DNA of 64,000 nucleotides from Erysipelotrichaceae bacterium (GTDB taxonomy: Bacteria > Bacillota_I > Bacilli_A > Erysipelotrichales > Erysipelotrichaceae). The stretch is from contig JAFTCJ010000025.1 of the NCBI GenBank assembly GCA_017454765.1, positions 62,001-126,000 of the forward strand, given 5' to 3'. Each line of letters starts with the position of its first letter. The stretch's first letter is position 1. The notes beneath the pieces are model-generated. The model was not told where the DNA came from, searched no databases, and was given only the letters and a program-made list of their open reading frames with translations. Below are positions 51,493-59,058 of the stretch, piece after piece. A program made the translations under genes and the position numbers.

Positions 51493-52911
51493 TTATGCTT
51501 CTTTTGCGTAAGCAGCAGCGTTATTCTCTAGATAATCGTAAACCTTCTGCTTGTTGGCTCTGAACCAGAGATACAGAGCTACGTAGATAGCTACTACTGC
51601 AGCGATAGCGACGATGCCGCCTTTGTAGAACGCATAGAATAATACGATCATGAACGGGTGGCAGACGATACCGAATGAGCATACGTTCAGAGCGCCTTCA
51701 GGAACAGAGAACTGACCGGTTCCGACAGCGACTTCCGTGAATGTAGGAGCAAGCTGAGAGAAGAGGATCAGACCGATAGAGAACCAGATAGCACCCATGA
51801 CGACTGATTTAGCGATATTACCGTTGGATACACATACGAATACTTCGACCATGTAAGGTAATGCGCAGAGGTCAGCCATCGGCAGAACGTTGTTGCCCGG
51901 AAGGATGAATGAAAGGAACAGCATGATCGGGATCAGTAAGACACCGGTGACCAGCGTGTTGGTTTCACCATAACCGCAGGCATCGTTGACTGACAGGAAC
52001 CAGCGGCGTTCCTTTGCGGAAGCAGCAGCCTTTGACTTGTAAGCATCTGACATTGAAGTAAATGCTGAAGCAAAGATAGCAGCAACCTTCGGGAAGACAG
52101 CCATGATGGCAGCAGTGTTGATAGCTACGCCTAAAGCAGTACCCCAGGCATTCAGAGCATTCTCACCGAACAGGAAAGGCCATTCGCCGAGTAAACCGAT
52201 CAGAAGACCGACAAAGAGACCGATCATCATCGGTTCGCCAAGCAGACCGAGCTTCTTCTGCAGAGCAGCAGCATTGATCTTGATCTTGTTGAAACCTAAC
52301 TTGGTCAGAATCCAGTCCATAAGAACGGTGAACGGGAATGATTCGAGATGGTGAGGAGCCGTCATACAGCATCCGTCATACTCATAGTATGTGCCCCATC
52401 TTAATGCGCACATCTCAGAGAAGAGCAGGATGTAGAACAGCTGGCATACCATCAGAGCCATAGCCAGAAGCATGTTCTTGGTAAGAGCATACAGCATTGA
52501 ACCCCAGACCATGAATGAATAGTTGTTCCAGAGGTCGGATGCCATGAAGACATCGGTGAATCCTACGAAGAAGAGGATCAGCTGTAAAGCAATAGCAACA
52601 CCAATGAACAGGACGCCTACAGTTGTAGAGTAAGCGATGATAGAAGTTGACTGCCAGCCGGTATCGATGGTGGACAGTTTGATTCCGGTATTATCGACCA
52701 TTGACTGAACAACCGGTGCGATAACGCCTGAATAAGAGTTGATGACGAGGTTGAAACCTGTCAGACCAACACCACACAATAATGCCGAGTTGAATGCCTT
52801 CTTGGTATCAACTCCCATAGCCTTAGACAGAACGAATAAGATGATAGGAATGATGATGCCTGAACCGAAAGCACCGAATATACTAGACAATGTGTTTAAA
52901 AAAGCTTCCAA
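51493..52911 (-). CDS. PTS galactitol-type transporter subunit IIC
   Basis: 472 residues with about eleven membrane segments, of the GatC family: IIIPIILFVLSKAMGVDTKKAF near the start and SDAYKSKAAASAKERRW in the middle. It imports a polyol (galactitol, arabitol or similar) with phosphorylation. IIB, IIA and HPr genes lie upstream in the same operon. Confidence 0.92.
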   Translation of the reverse strand: MEAFLNTLSSIFGAFGSGIIIPIILFVLSKAMGVDTKKAFNSALLCGVGLTGFNLVINSYSGVIAPVVQSMVDNTGIKLSTIDTGWQSTSIIAYSTTVGVLFIGVAIALQLILFFVGFTDVFMASDLWNNYSFMVWGSMLYALTKNMLLAMALMVCQLFYILLFSEMCALRWGTYYEYDGCCMTAPHHLESFPFTVLMDWILTKLGFNKIKINAAALQKKLGLLGEPMMIGLFVGLLIGLLGEWPFLFGENALNAWGTALGVAINTAAIMAVFPKVAAIFASAFTSMSDAYKSKAAASAKERRWFLSVNDACGYGETNTLVTGVLLIPIMLFLSFILPGNNVLPMADLCALPYMVEVFVCVSNGNIAKSVVMGAIWFSIGLILFSQLAPTFTEVAVGTGQFSVPEGALNVCSFGIVCHPFMIVLFYAFYKGGIVAIAAVVAIYVALYLWFRANKQKVYDYLENNAAAYAKEA

Positions 52912-52992
52912 AATATTTTCCCCCTTTTTAAAGAAATAAACCTGGTTTGATCCTGTTGGATCAGATTTGGTAAACGCAAGAAGAATGACAGA

Positions 52993-53295
52993 TTAATCTT
53001 TGTGTTTTTCTTCAAGAACAGCGATGATCTCGTTGATGACCTTCTCTTCGCCCATGCCGGTGACCATGCCCATGCCCTTTACTTTGGGAATGCCGAGGTC
53101 TGCAGTGACGGGAGATGCACAAACGATCACATCGATGTCTTTACCTGTAATGACAGACTCAAGAGATACAGGGCTTGCTTCATACATCGTAGCATCCCAG
53201 CCTTTGTCTCTGAGCTGTTCCTTGATCTTCAATGCAATCATCGAAGACGTAACAACACCGGATCCGCATACAGTGACAACTGTGCAGTTTTTCAT
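52993..53295 (-). CDS. PTS galactitol-type subunit IIB
   Basis: 100 residues. The phosphorylated Cys is C10 in TVCGSGVVTSSM. Matches GatB-type lactose/galactitol IIB proteins. It takes phosphate from the IIA encoded upstream. Good AGGAGG ribosome site. Confidence 0.93.
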   Translation of the reverse strand: MKNCTVVTVCGSGVVTSSMIALKIKEQLRDKGWDATMYEASPVSLESVITGKDIDVIVCASPVTADLGIPKVKGMGMVTGMGEEKVINEIIAVLEEKHKD

Positions 53296-53343
53296 AATAT
53301 TACCTCCTTTGAATTTATTAACACTCTGAATAGACCCAGAGTA

Positions 53344-53802
53344 CTAACCGATATATTTTTTCGCGACCTCATAGACCTCATCTTCGGTCTCGGCCTTCTT
53401 GAAGGCCTCCATGGCCTCCTCATTCTGGAAAACACCTAGTACTTTCATTATAGTACCGATCTGGTCTTCCGGATTAACAATCGCCATCATAAACAGCATT
53501 TCCGCCTGTACCTTCCTGCCCGGTTCGCCCATGTGCTCGAACTCGACCGGATGTGCCAGCTTGGCGACCGTAACGCCCGGCTTATTGACATGAACGATAT
53601 CGGTGTGAGGCATGGCGATGGAAATGCCCGGGAATTCCAGTCCTGTCGCAAAGACCTTTTCCCTTTCCACTACGGCATCGACATAGGTATCCTTGACGAA
53701 CCCGTACTTCTCAAACAGCGTTCCGACCTGTCTGATCGCATCTTCGCTGTCCTTGGCATCGACGCCTACCATGATCAATTCTCTGTAAATTGCCTGATCC
53801 AT
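53344..53802 (-). CDS. PTS subunit IIA (fructose/mannitol/galactitol class)
   Basis: 152 residues, one EIIA domain with the phosphorylated His in GISIAMPHTD (near residue 66). Belongs with GatB/GatC. It lies between HPr and IIB and has GGAGA upstream. Confidence 0.92.
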   Translation of the reverse strand: MDQAIYRELIMVGVDAKDSEDAIRQVGTLFEKYGFVKDTYVDAVVEREKVFATGLEFPGISIAMPHTDIVHVNKPGVTVAKLAHPVEFEHMGEPGRKVQAEMLFMMAIVNPEDQIGTIMKVLGVFQNEEAMEAFKKAETEDEVYEVAKKYIG

Positions 53803-53812
53803 CTTCTCTCCT

Positions 53813-54076
53813 TTATTCCGTGAAACTCTCCAGAAGTTCCATGACCTGCTTCAGGGATTCTTCTTCCGTTTCGCCTTCCGCAGTGATCGTGATCTTCGTA
53901 CCCTTGGACATGCCGCCCATCAGTACAGAAAGGATGGCTTTCGGATTGACAGTCTTGCCTGAATCGGTGACGATCGATATATTGTCGCTGAGTTTGTTGC
54001 ACAGCTGCACCAGCATTGATGCCGGTCTGGCATGAATACCTGTCGGGTTTTTGACCGTAAATTCCTGACTTACCAT
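53813..54076 (-). CDS. HPr-like phosphocarrier lacking the Ser46 regulatory site
   Basis: 87 residues aligning end to end with B. subtilis HPr. The active His15 motif is intact (GIHARPAS). The Ser46 region, normally NLKSIMG, reads NPKAILS: Ala replaces the serine that HPr kinase modifies. The protein should therefore carry phosphate from EI to PTS but not be shut down or act as CcpA co-repressor through Ser46. First gene of the galactitol-type PTS operon, AGGAGG upstream, 30 bases from the divergent SorC gene. Confidence 0.92.
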   Translation of the reverse strand: MVSQEFTVKNPTGIHARPASMLVQLCNKLSDNISIVTDSGKTVNPKAILSVLMGGMSKGTKITITAEGETEEESLKQVMELLESFTE

Positions 54077-54094
54077 AATATCCTCCTTTATGTA

Positions 54095-54100
54095 TATAAT
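54095..54100 (+). promoter_or_regulatory. -10 box six bases before the SorC-type ATG
   Basis: TATAAT, six bases, ATG at 54107. No ribosome site fits, so a leaderless mRNA is predicted. On the other strand the same AT-rich bases would serve the HPr promoter, so the two promoters overlap. Confidence 0.6.
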
Positions 54101-54106
54101 GTTGTT

Positions 54107-55048
54107 ATGAACAGAAACGACAAGCTAATGGAATATGTTGCCGAACTCTACTACGAACGGGGACTCTCCCAGCAGGAGATCGGCTCCATCATCGGAGCAT
54201 CCCGTCCGACTGTTTCAAGACTCATCGAAGATGCCAAGAAACAGGGTATCGTGAAGATCATCATTGAAACTTCCGTTTCCAAGAACAACAAACTATCCAA
54301 GCGCTTACGCAAAGCATATGACCTGCAGGATGCGATCGTCGTCGATGCTGCATATGACTTTGACAAGTCGATCGATCTCTGCGGCAAAGCGGCAGCCGAT
54401 ATCCTTTCCGCGTACCTGCAGCCCGGGATGACACTGGGTGTCACCTGGGGACGGGCCGTCAACGCTGTCGTCGACGCCGTCGAACCGGGCATGTTCGAGG
54501 ATATCAATGTCGCCCAGATGGTCGGCTGCATGACCATGGGCAATCCCGCCATCGACGGGTTCTCCACCGCACAGCGTCTTGCCAGAAAACTGCACGGTAC
54601 CTATTCCTCCATCAATACGCCGGTATTCGTGAAGGGAAAGGAGATCTATAATTACCTCATCAATGAACCCATGATCAGGGATTCTCTTGACAAGGCCAGC
54701 CATGTCGACATCTGCATCAACGGCATCGGCTCTTTCGATGACAGGAAGAACTCGGTGCGCCAGTCAGGATACTTCGACAGCTACAATGTTGAAAGCTTCT
54801 TAAACAAAGGCGCTGCCGCTTCCTTCTCCGGCAGATTCATCGACATCAGAGGAGAAGAAGTTACCTGTGAGGATATCTACCTGATCTCTACACCGCTCGA
54901 TGTCGTGAAGAAGGTACCCTTATCCATCGTGCTCAATGCCACGGCCGAGAAGGCGGAATCGACACTGGCCGTACTCAACGGCGGCTATGCCGACATCCTG
55001 ATCGTCGATGAGCCGCTGGCTCTGAAGCTGCTGGAATTCAAGAAGTGA
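54107..55048 (+). CDS. SorC/DeoR-family sugar-binding transcriptional regulator
   Basis: 313 residues. N-terminal helix-turn-helix (GLSQQEIGSIIGASRPTVSRL, about 20-40) and a C-terminal SorC sugar-phosphate-binding domain (GVTWGRAVNAVV, INGIGSFDDR). Probably controls the divergent HPr-PTS operon and perhaps the zinc dehydrogenase and transketolase units. The ATG at 54107 is chosen because it follows TATAAT by six bases; a longer in-frame reading starts upstream inside the HPr gene and has no support. Confidence 0.92.
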   Translation: MNRNDKLMEYVAELYYERGLSQQEIGSIIGASRPTVSRLIEDAKKQGIVKIIIETSVSKNNKLSKRLRKAYDLQDAIVVDAAYDFDKSIDLCGKAAADILSAYLQPGMTLGVTWGRAVNAVVDAVEPGMFEDINVAQMVGCMTMGNPAIDGFSTAQRLARKLHGTYSSINTPVFVKGKEIYNYLINEPMIRDSLDKASHVDICINGIGSFDDRKNSVRQSGYFDSYNVESFLNKGAAASFSGRFIDIRGEEVTCEDIYLISTPLDVVKKVPLSIVLNATAEKAESTLAVLNGGYADILIVDEPLALKLLEFKK

Positions 55049-55065
55049 GGATCACTTCTTTTTTT
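55040..55065. terminator. Bidirectional terminator
   Basis: AAGAAGTGA and TCACTTCTT with loop GGA, followed by TTTTT; the SorC stop codon is inside the stem. It also closes the convergent zinc dehydrogenase gene. Confidence 0.75.
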
Positions 55066-56110
55066 ATTTCAGGGAATCATCCAGCACGATGATGCCTTTG
55101 GTGACTTCCCCGGCGATCATCTTATCGAAACCCTCTCTCCAGTTTTCCAGCGGAGTGAGGTATGTCGCTATCTTTTCCGGAACGACGGTTCCGTCTCTCA
55201 TCAGCTCGATCGCCTTTTTCCAGGAAGAAGGCTTCTGTGATCTTGAACCGACATAGACGATCTCCCTGTGTAAGATCAGATCGGTCCAGATCGATTCATG
55301 GGAATTGGCGAAGACGCCCATCTGGACGACCGTGCCTTTTCTTCTGACGATCTCCAGCGCCTTGTTCAATGCCGGAACAGCACCCGAACACTCAAAGCAC
55401 TTGTCGGCGCCGACGTTATTGGTCATCTCCATGACGATGGCCTTGAGATCCTCCTGCATCTGATCGACGCAGCGGTCGGCTCCGGCAGCCAGGGCGAGCT
55501 TGAAACGCTCCGCATCCTGTGTCAGTCCGGCAACGATGACCGTCGCACCCTGAGACTTGGCGACCTGGGAAACCATCTGACCGATGGCTCCGGCACCGAA
55601 TACCACACAGATATCGCCCGGCTGTACCTGACCCTTTTCGATGACCGAATGGACACCGCAGGCCAGAGGCTCCGTCAGGGAAGCGCTCAAGAGAGATACA
55701 TTATCGGGCAGCACATGAACAGACTCTTCTCTCGATACCAGATATTCCGCCATCGAACCGTTGATCTGTGTTCCCAGACCCTGTCTGTTTCCGCAGAGGT
55801 TGTAGTCCTTGCTTAAGCACATCGGACAGACACCGCAGGTCTTGAAGGTCGTCTCGGAAGTGACACGGTCACCGACCTTGACGTTCTTCACATCAGGTCC
55901 GACATCGACGACGATGCCCGAGAATTCATGTCCCAGTACAACGGGCGGTTTCGTGCTGGCATATGTGCCTTTGAACGCATGAAGATCCGTGCCGCAGATC
56001 CCCGAATAAGCGATCTTGATCTTGACCAGATCACCTGTCGCTTCAGGCTCGGGGATATCCATATATTCCATATGGTCATATCCGCTTTCAGTCTTTACTA
56101 CAGCTTTCAT
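55064..56110 (-). CDS. Zinc-dependent polyol (sorbitol/arabitol-phosphate-like) dehydrogenase
   Basis: 348 residues of the medium-chain zinc dehydrogenase family. Catalytic zinc: CGTDLHAF and GHEF; structural zinc: CGVCPMCLSKDYNLC; NAD fold GAGAIGQMV. Such enzymes oxidise polyols or polyol phosphates to ketoses. Located between the SorC regulator and the divergent transketolase operon, it is the likely second step after the galactitol-type PTS. Has its own TTGACG-N17-TATAAT promoter. Confidence 0.9.
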   Translation of the reverse strand: MKAVVKTESGYDHMEYMDIPEPEATGDLVKIKIAYSGICGTDLHAFKGTYASTKPPVVLGHEFSGIVVDVGPDVKNVKVGDRVTSETTFKTCGVCPMCLSKDYNLCGNRQGLGTQINGSMAEYLVSREESVHVLPDNVSLLSASLTEPLACGVHSVIEKGQVQPGDICVVFGAGAIGQMVSQVAKSQGATVIVAGLTQDAERFKLALAAGADRCVDQMQEDLKAIVMEMTNNVGADKCFECSGAVPALNKALEIVRRKGTVVQMGVFANSHESIWTDLILHREIVYVGSRSQKPSSWKKAIELMRDGTVVPEKIATYLTPLENWREGFDKMIAGEVTKGIIVLDDSLK

Positions 56111-56172
56111 TTTCTACCCTTCTGTTCTATTGTAAATTTACCCAAAAACATCAAAAAATACGTTCTAAATTA

Positions 56173-56201
56173 ATTATATGAACTATATTTTTTTGCGTCA
56201 A
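56173..56201 (-). promoter_or_regulatory. Promoter of the zinc dehydrogenase gene
   Basis: TTGACG (56196-56201), 17-base spacer, TATAAT (56173-56178) on the minus strand, about 65 bases before the ATG. Confidence 0.65.
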
Positions 56202-56223
56202 TAAAAAGATGTAAGCCTTTTCT

Positions 56224-56239
56224 TTTTACGAATGTAAAA
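56224..56239. promoter_or_regulatory. Dyad between divergent dehydrogenase and transketolase promoters
   Basis: TTTTAC-GAAT-GTAAAA, six perfect pairs, placed 6 bases upstream of the transketolase -35 and 22 bases beyond the dehydrogenase -35. A smaller GTAAATTTAC palindrome lies in the dehydrogenase leader. Candidate site for the SorC regulator. Confidence 0.4.
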
Positions 56240-56245
56240 GTTGGA

Positions 56246-56274
56246 TTGACATTTGTTCATAAATTCACAATAAT
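56246..56274 (+). promoter_or_regulatory. Promoter of the transketolase operon with Rex-like box
   Basis: TTGACA (56246-56251), 17-base spacer, AATAAT (56269-56274). The spacer holds TTGTTCATAAATTCACAA (56253-56270), matching a Rex operator with a perfect right half and two mismatches on the left. Confidence 0.6.
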
Positions 56275-56323
56275 GAAAATAAGAATATAGTATTCATTCA
56301 TAAAATCAGAAAGGGAGGTTTTG

Positions 56324-57229
56324 ATGGATAAAAAAATCTATTCGAAAGAAGAGATCCAGGCGATCGCTAACTCCATCCGTAAGCAGATCCTCGGGATCGC
56401 TTTAAAGTCGGGCGGATGCTACCTCGCTCAGGCATGCTCTTCTGCTGAAATCGTAGCTTCACTCTACACCAACGTCATGAATCTGGGACCTTCTGAAGGC
56501 CTGTGGGAACCGATCCCGTTCCCCGGCGTTCCGGGACCCGACAACATGGACTACCCCAAAGGCATGATGTACAACGGCGCACCGGCTCCGGACAAGGACA
56601 GATTCTTTGTTTCCTGCTGCCACTATGCTTCAGTCATCTATTGCGCACTGGCTGCGACCGGACGTATTTCTCCGGACTGCATGGACAAGTTCAATGTCGA
56701 CGGCTGGAACATGGAAATGATCGGTGCCGAGCATTCTCCTGGCTTTGAGAACACAGCCGGATCACTCGGACAGACGATCTCCATCGCCGGCGGCACGGCC
56801 CACGCCAGAAAAAGAAGAGGCGACACCGGCAAGTGCTTCGTCATGCTGGGAGACGGCGAGCTTCAGGAAGGCCAGACCTGGGAATGCATCCAGGCCGCCA
56901 GCCACTACAAGCTCGACAACCTGATCATCGTCATCGACGCCAACGGCCAGCAGGTCGAAGGCAAGATCGAAGACCAGATGACGGAAGAACCGCTGATCGA
57001 ACGCTTCAAGTCCTTCGGTGCGGAATGCGTTTCCGTCGACGGACACGACATCGATGCTTTCTGCAACGCCTTCAAGACACCGCACAAGGACAAACCGCTG
57101 GTCGTCATCGGCAGAACGCTCGGTTACACAGGCATCAAACCTCTTGAAAAACGCTGGCCGTTCCTTCACTTCGTCAGGATCTCTGCTGATGAAAGAGAAG
57201 AATACCAGAAGATATATGATGAGATGTAA
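56324..57229 (+). CDS. Transketolase, N-terminal subunit
   Basis: 301 residues. TPP site begins GDGELQEGQTW with the paired Asn about 30 residues later (VIDANGQQ); AEHSPGFENTAGSLGQ is the active-site loop. Forms the enzyme with the C-terminal subunit encoded 12 bases downstream. Start ATG at 56324 follows GGGAGG; a TTG one codon earlier is less likely. It may convert xylulose-5-phosphate produced by the AraD-like epimerase downstream, but an apulose-phosphate type transketolase is also possible. Confidence 0.93.
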   Translation: MDKKIYSKEEIQAIANSIRKQILGIALKSGGCYLAQACSSAEIVASLYTNVMNLGPSEGLWEPIPFPGVPGPDNMDYPKGMMYNGAPAPDKDRFFVSCCHYASVIYCALAATGRISPDCMDKFNVDGWNMEMIGAEHSPGFENTAGSLGQTISIAGGTAHARKRRGDTGKCFVMLGDGELQEGQTWECIQAASHYKLDNLIIVIDANGQQVEGKIEDQMTEEPLIERFKSFGAECVSVDGHDIDAFCNAFKTPHKDKPLVVIGRTLGYTGIKPLEKRWPFLHFVRISADEREEYQKIYDEM

Positions 57230-57241
57230 GGAGGAGATCAA

Positions 57242-58228
57242 ATGAAAATCGAAGTCAACACCCACGAAAAAAATATTCTCCGCCTTGCGGAAGAACATCC
57301 CGAACTGGTCGTACTTTCAGCTGACTTAGGCACATCCTGCGAAGTCAAGAAATTCAGAGCGATGTATCCCGACCGCTACTTTACGATGGGTATCGCCGAA
57401 CAGAACATGACTTCATGGGCTGCCGGCCTTGCCAGAGAAGGATACAGACCCTTCATCCATACCTTTGCGGTATTCGAGTACAGAAGAGTCCTCGACCAGG
57501 TGGAAATGTCAGTCGCATATCCCAACCTGCCGGTCGTATTCGTCGGATTCGTTCCGGGCATCACGACACCGGGCGGTGTTTCCCACCAGTCCATCAATGA
57601 CGTCGCCGTCATGAGATCCGTTCCGAACATGGCGATCTTCGATGTCGGCGATGCGACCGATATCGACTATATCCTGGATATGGCTTATGACTACAACGGA
57701 CCGGTCTACATCAGACAGCTGAGAAAAGAAGTTCCGCGTCTGTTCCCGGCCGATGAGCCTGTCATCTTCAACAGGGCGAGAGTCCTCTCCGAAGGCGATG
57801 ATGTCGTCATCCTTTCCTCTTCGATCTGCACCGAGGAAGCTATGCGTGCGACCGCTGTCCTGAAGGAAAGAGGCATTTCCGTCAGCCACATGCATGTCAC
57901 GACCCTCAAGCCGTTCTCCGATCCGACTATCGTCGATGCGATCGCCAAAGCCAAATACGGTGTCGTCACCATTGAGAACCATCTCGATATCGGCGGCTTA
58001 GGCTCTGCAACAGCCGATCTGATGGCGGAACACGGCTTAGGCAAGAGACTGATCAAGATCGGTCTGAAAGGCTATGCGCACGGCGCATCCAAGATGTATC
58101 TGATGGAAAAATACGGCATCAATGCCATGAATCTGGTCAAGGCCGTCGAAGAACTCACCGGCAGAGACCTCAATATCGGCAAGGATGACCTGGAAGAAGT
58201 CAGATTCGTCGACTTCCTGGAAGTTTAA
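57242..58228 (+). CDS. Transketolase, C-terminal subunit
   Basis: 328 residues: pyrimidine-binding domain with catalytic E53 in MGIAEQNM, then the C-terminal transketolase domain (VVTIENHLDIGGLGSATADLM). Pairs with the upstream subunit. AAGGAGG ribosome site. Tandem with the AraD-like gene. Confidence 0.94.
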   Translation: MKIEVNTHEKNILRLAEEHPELVVLSADLGTSCEVKKFRAMYPDRYFTMGIAEQNMTSWAAGLAREGYRPFIHTFAVFEYRRVLDQVEMSVAYPNLPVVFVGFVPGITTPGGVSHQSINDVAVMRSVPNMAIFDVGDATDIDYILDMAYDYNGPVYIRQLRKEVPRLFPADEPVIFNRARVLSEGDDVVILSSSICTEEAMRATAVLKERGISVSHMHVTTLKPFSDPTIVDAIAKAKYGVVTIENHLDIGGLGSATADLMAEHGLGKRLIKIGLKGYAHGASKMYLMEKYGINAMNLVKAVEELTGRDLNIGKDDLEEVRFVDFLEV

Positions 58229-58241
58229 TAAAGGAGCTAAC

Positions 58242-58934
58242 ATGTTTTCTGAAGAGAAAAAACAAATCATCAAATACGGTATCCTTCTGGATAAATATGA
58301 ACTCGTATCCCTGACCTGCGGCAACCTCGCGATCCGCATGCCGACAGGAGAGATCCTGGTCACCCCGTCGGGCATCGCCTATGACGAGATGGAAGAAGAT
58401 GATATCATCGTCTGCGACATCGACGGCAACAACATCGAAGGAGACAAGAAACCTTCCTCCGATACACCGGCGATCCTCTACATCTTCAAACACAGACCCG
58501 ACATCAACGGCGTCATCCACACCCATCAGCCCTATGCGACAGCGATCTCGCTGATCCCGGGCATGACGGAGTTCAGAGTCTGCTACACCGGCATGGCCAA
58601 TGCCTGCGCCGGCAATGTTCCGATTGCTCCTCCTTCACCGGCAGGATCGGTCGAAATGGGCATCGATGTCGTCAACTACGCCGGCAATTCACGTGCTGTC
58701 ATCTTAGGCAACCACGGCGTCATGACGATCGGTTCGACACTGAAAGAAGCGCTGTATGCCGCAGTCTATCTGGAAGAAACAGCGAAAGGCTATCTGGCTG
58801 CCAGAGCCTGCTGTCCGGACGGCAAGATCAACGAGATGTCTGATGAATACATTCAGCAGATGGTCGATGTATTCAAGTACTACGGACAGGGAACACCGAC
58901 GATCCCGACGGATCTGGTCAAAAAGGTCAAATAA
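58242..58934 (+). CDS. AraD-like class II aldolase/epimerase (L-ribulose-5-phosphate 4-epimerase family)
   Basis: 230 residues, the same length as AraD (231). The catalytic residue region reads KPSSDTPA with D74, as in AraD, where FucA-type aldolases have Glu. Zinc ligands are H93, H95 and H158 (GNHG); the C-terminal FKYYGQ resembles the Tyr-containing end of AraD. It probably interconverts pentulose-5-phosphates to give xylulose-5-phosphate for the transketolase. Start at 58242 after AAAGGAG; a longer frame begins inside the transketolase gene. Confidence 0.8.
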   Translation: MFSEEKKQIIKYGILLDKYELVSLTCGNLAIRMPTGEILVTPSGIAYDEMEEDDIIVCDIDGNNIEGDKKPSSDTPAILYIFKHRPDINGVIHTHQPYATAISLIPGMTEFRVCYTGMANACAGNVPIAPPSPAGSVEMGIDVVNYAGNSRAVILGNHGVMTIGSTLKEALYAAVYLEETAKGYLAARACCPDGKINEMSDEYIQQMVDVFKYYGQGTPTIPTDLVKKVK

Positions 58935-58963
58935 TATTTCGATGTTCATCTGAACATCTGCTG

Positions 58964-58993
58964 CACCGCCTGCCCCTTACAGGCGGTGTTTTT
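58964..58993 (+). terminator. Terminator after the transketolase-epimerase operon
   Basis: CACCGCCTG and CAGGCGGTG (nine pairs, seven-base loop) followed by TTTTT. A smaller GATGTTCA/TGAACATC hairpin lies just before it. Confidence 0.85.
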
Positions 58994-59004
58994 AATCAAA
59001 ACAC

Positions 59005-59033
59005 TTTATTTGTGAAAAAATTCACGATATAAT
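59005..59033 (+). promoter_or_regulatory. adhE promoter
   Basis: TATAAT at 59028-59033, with a weak -35 (TTTATT, 59005-59010) 17 bases upstream. The spacer is almost entirely the Rex box. Confidence 0.6.
59010..59027. promoter_or_regulatory. Rex operator in front of adhE
   Basis: TTGTGAAAAAATTCACGA matches the Rex consensus TTGTGAA-W4-TTCACAA at 17 of 18 bases. It fills the -35/-10 spacer. Rex releases this site when NADH rises, inducing fermentation genes such as adhE. Confidence 0.82.
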
Positions 59034-59058
59034 CTAGACTAAATAACGAGGTGTCTTA

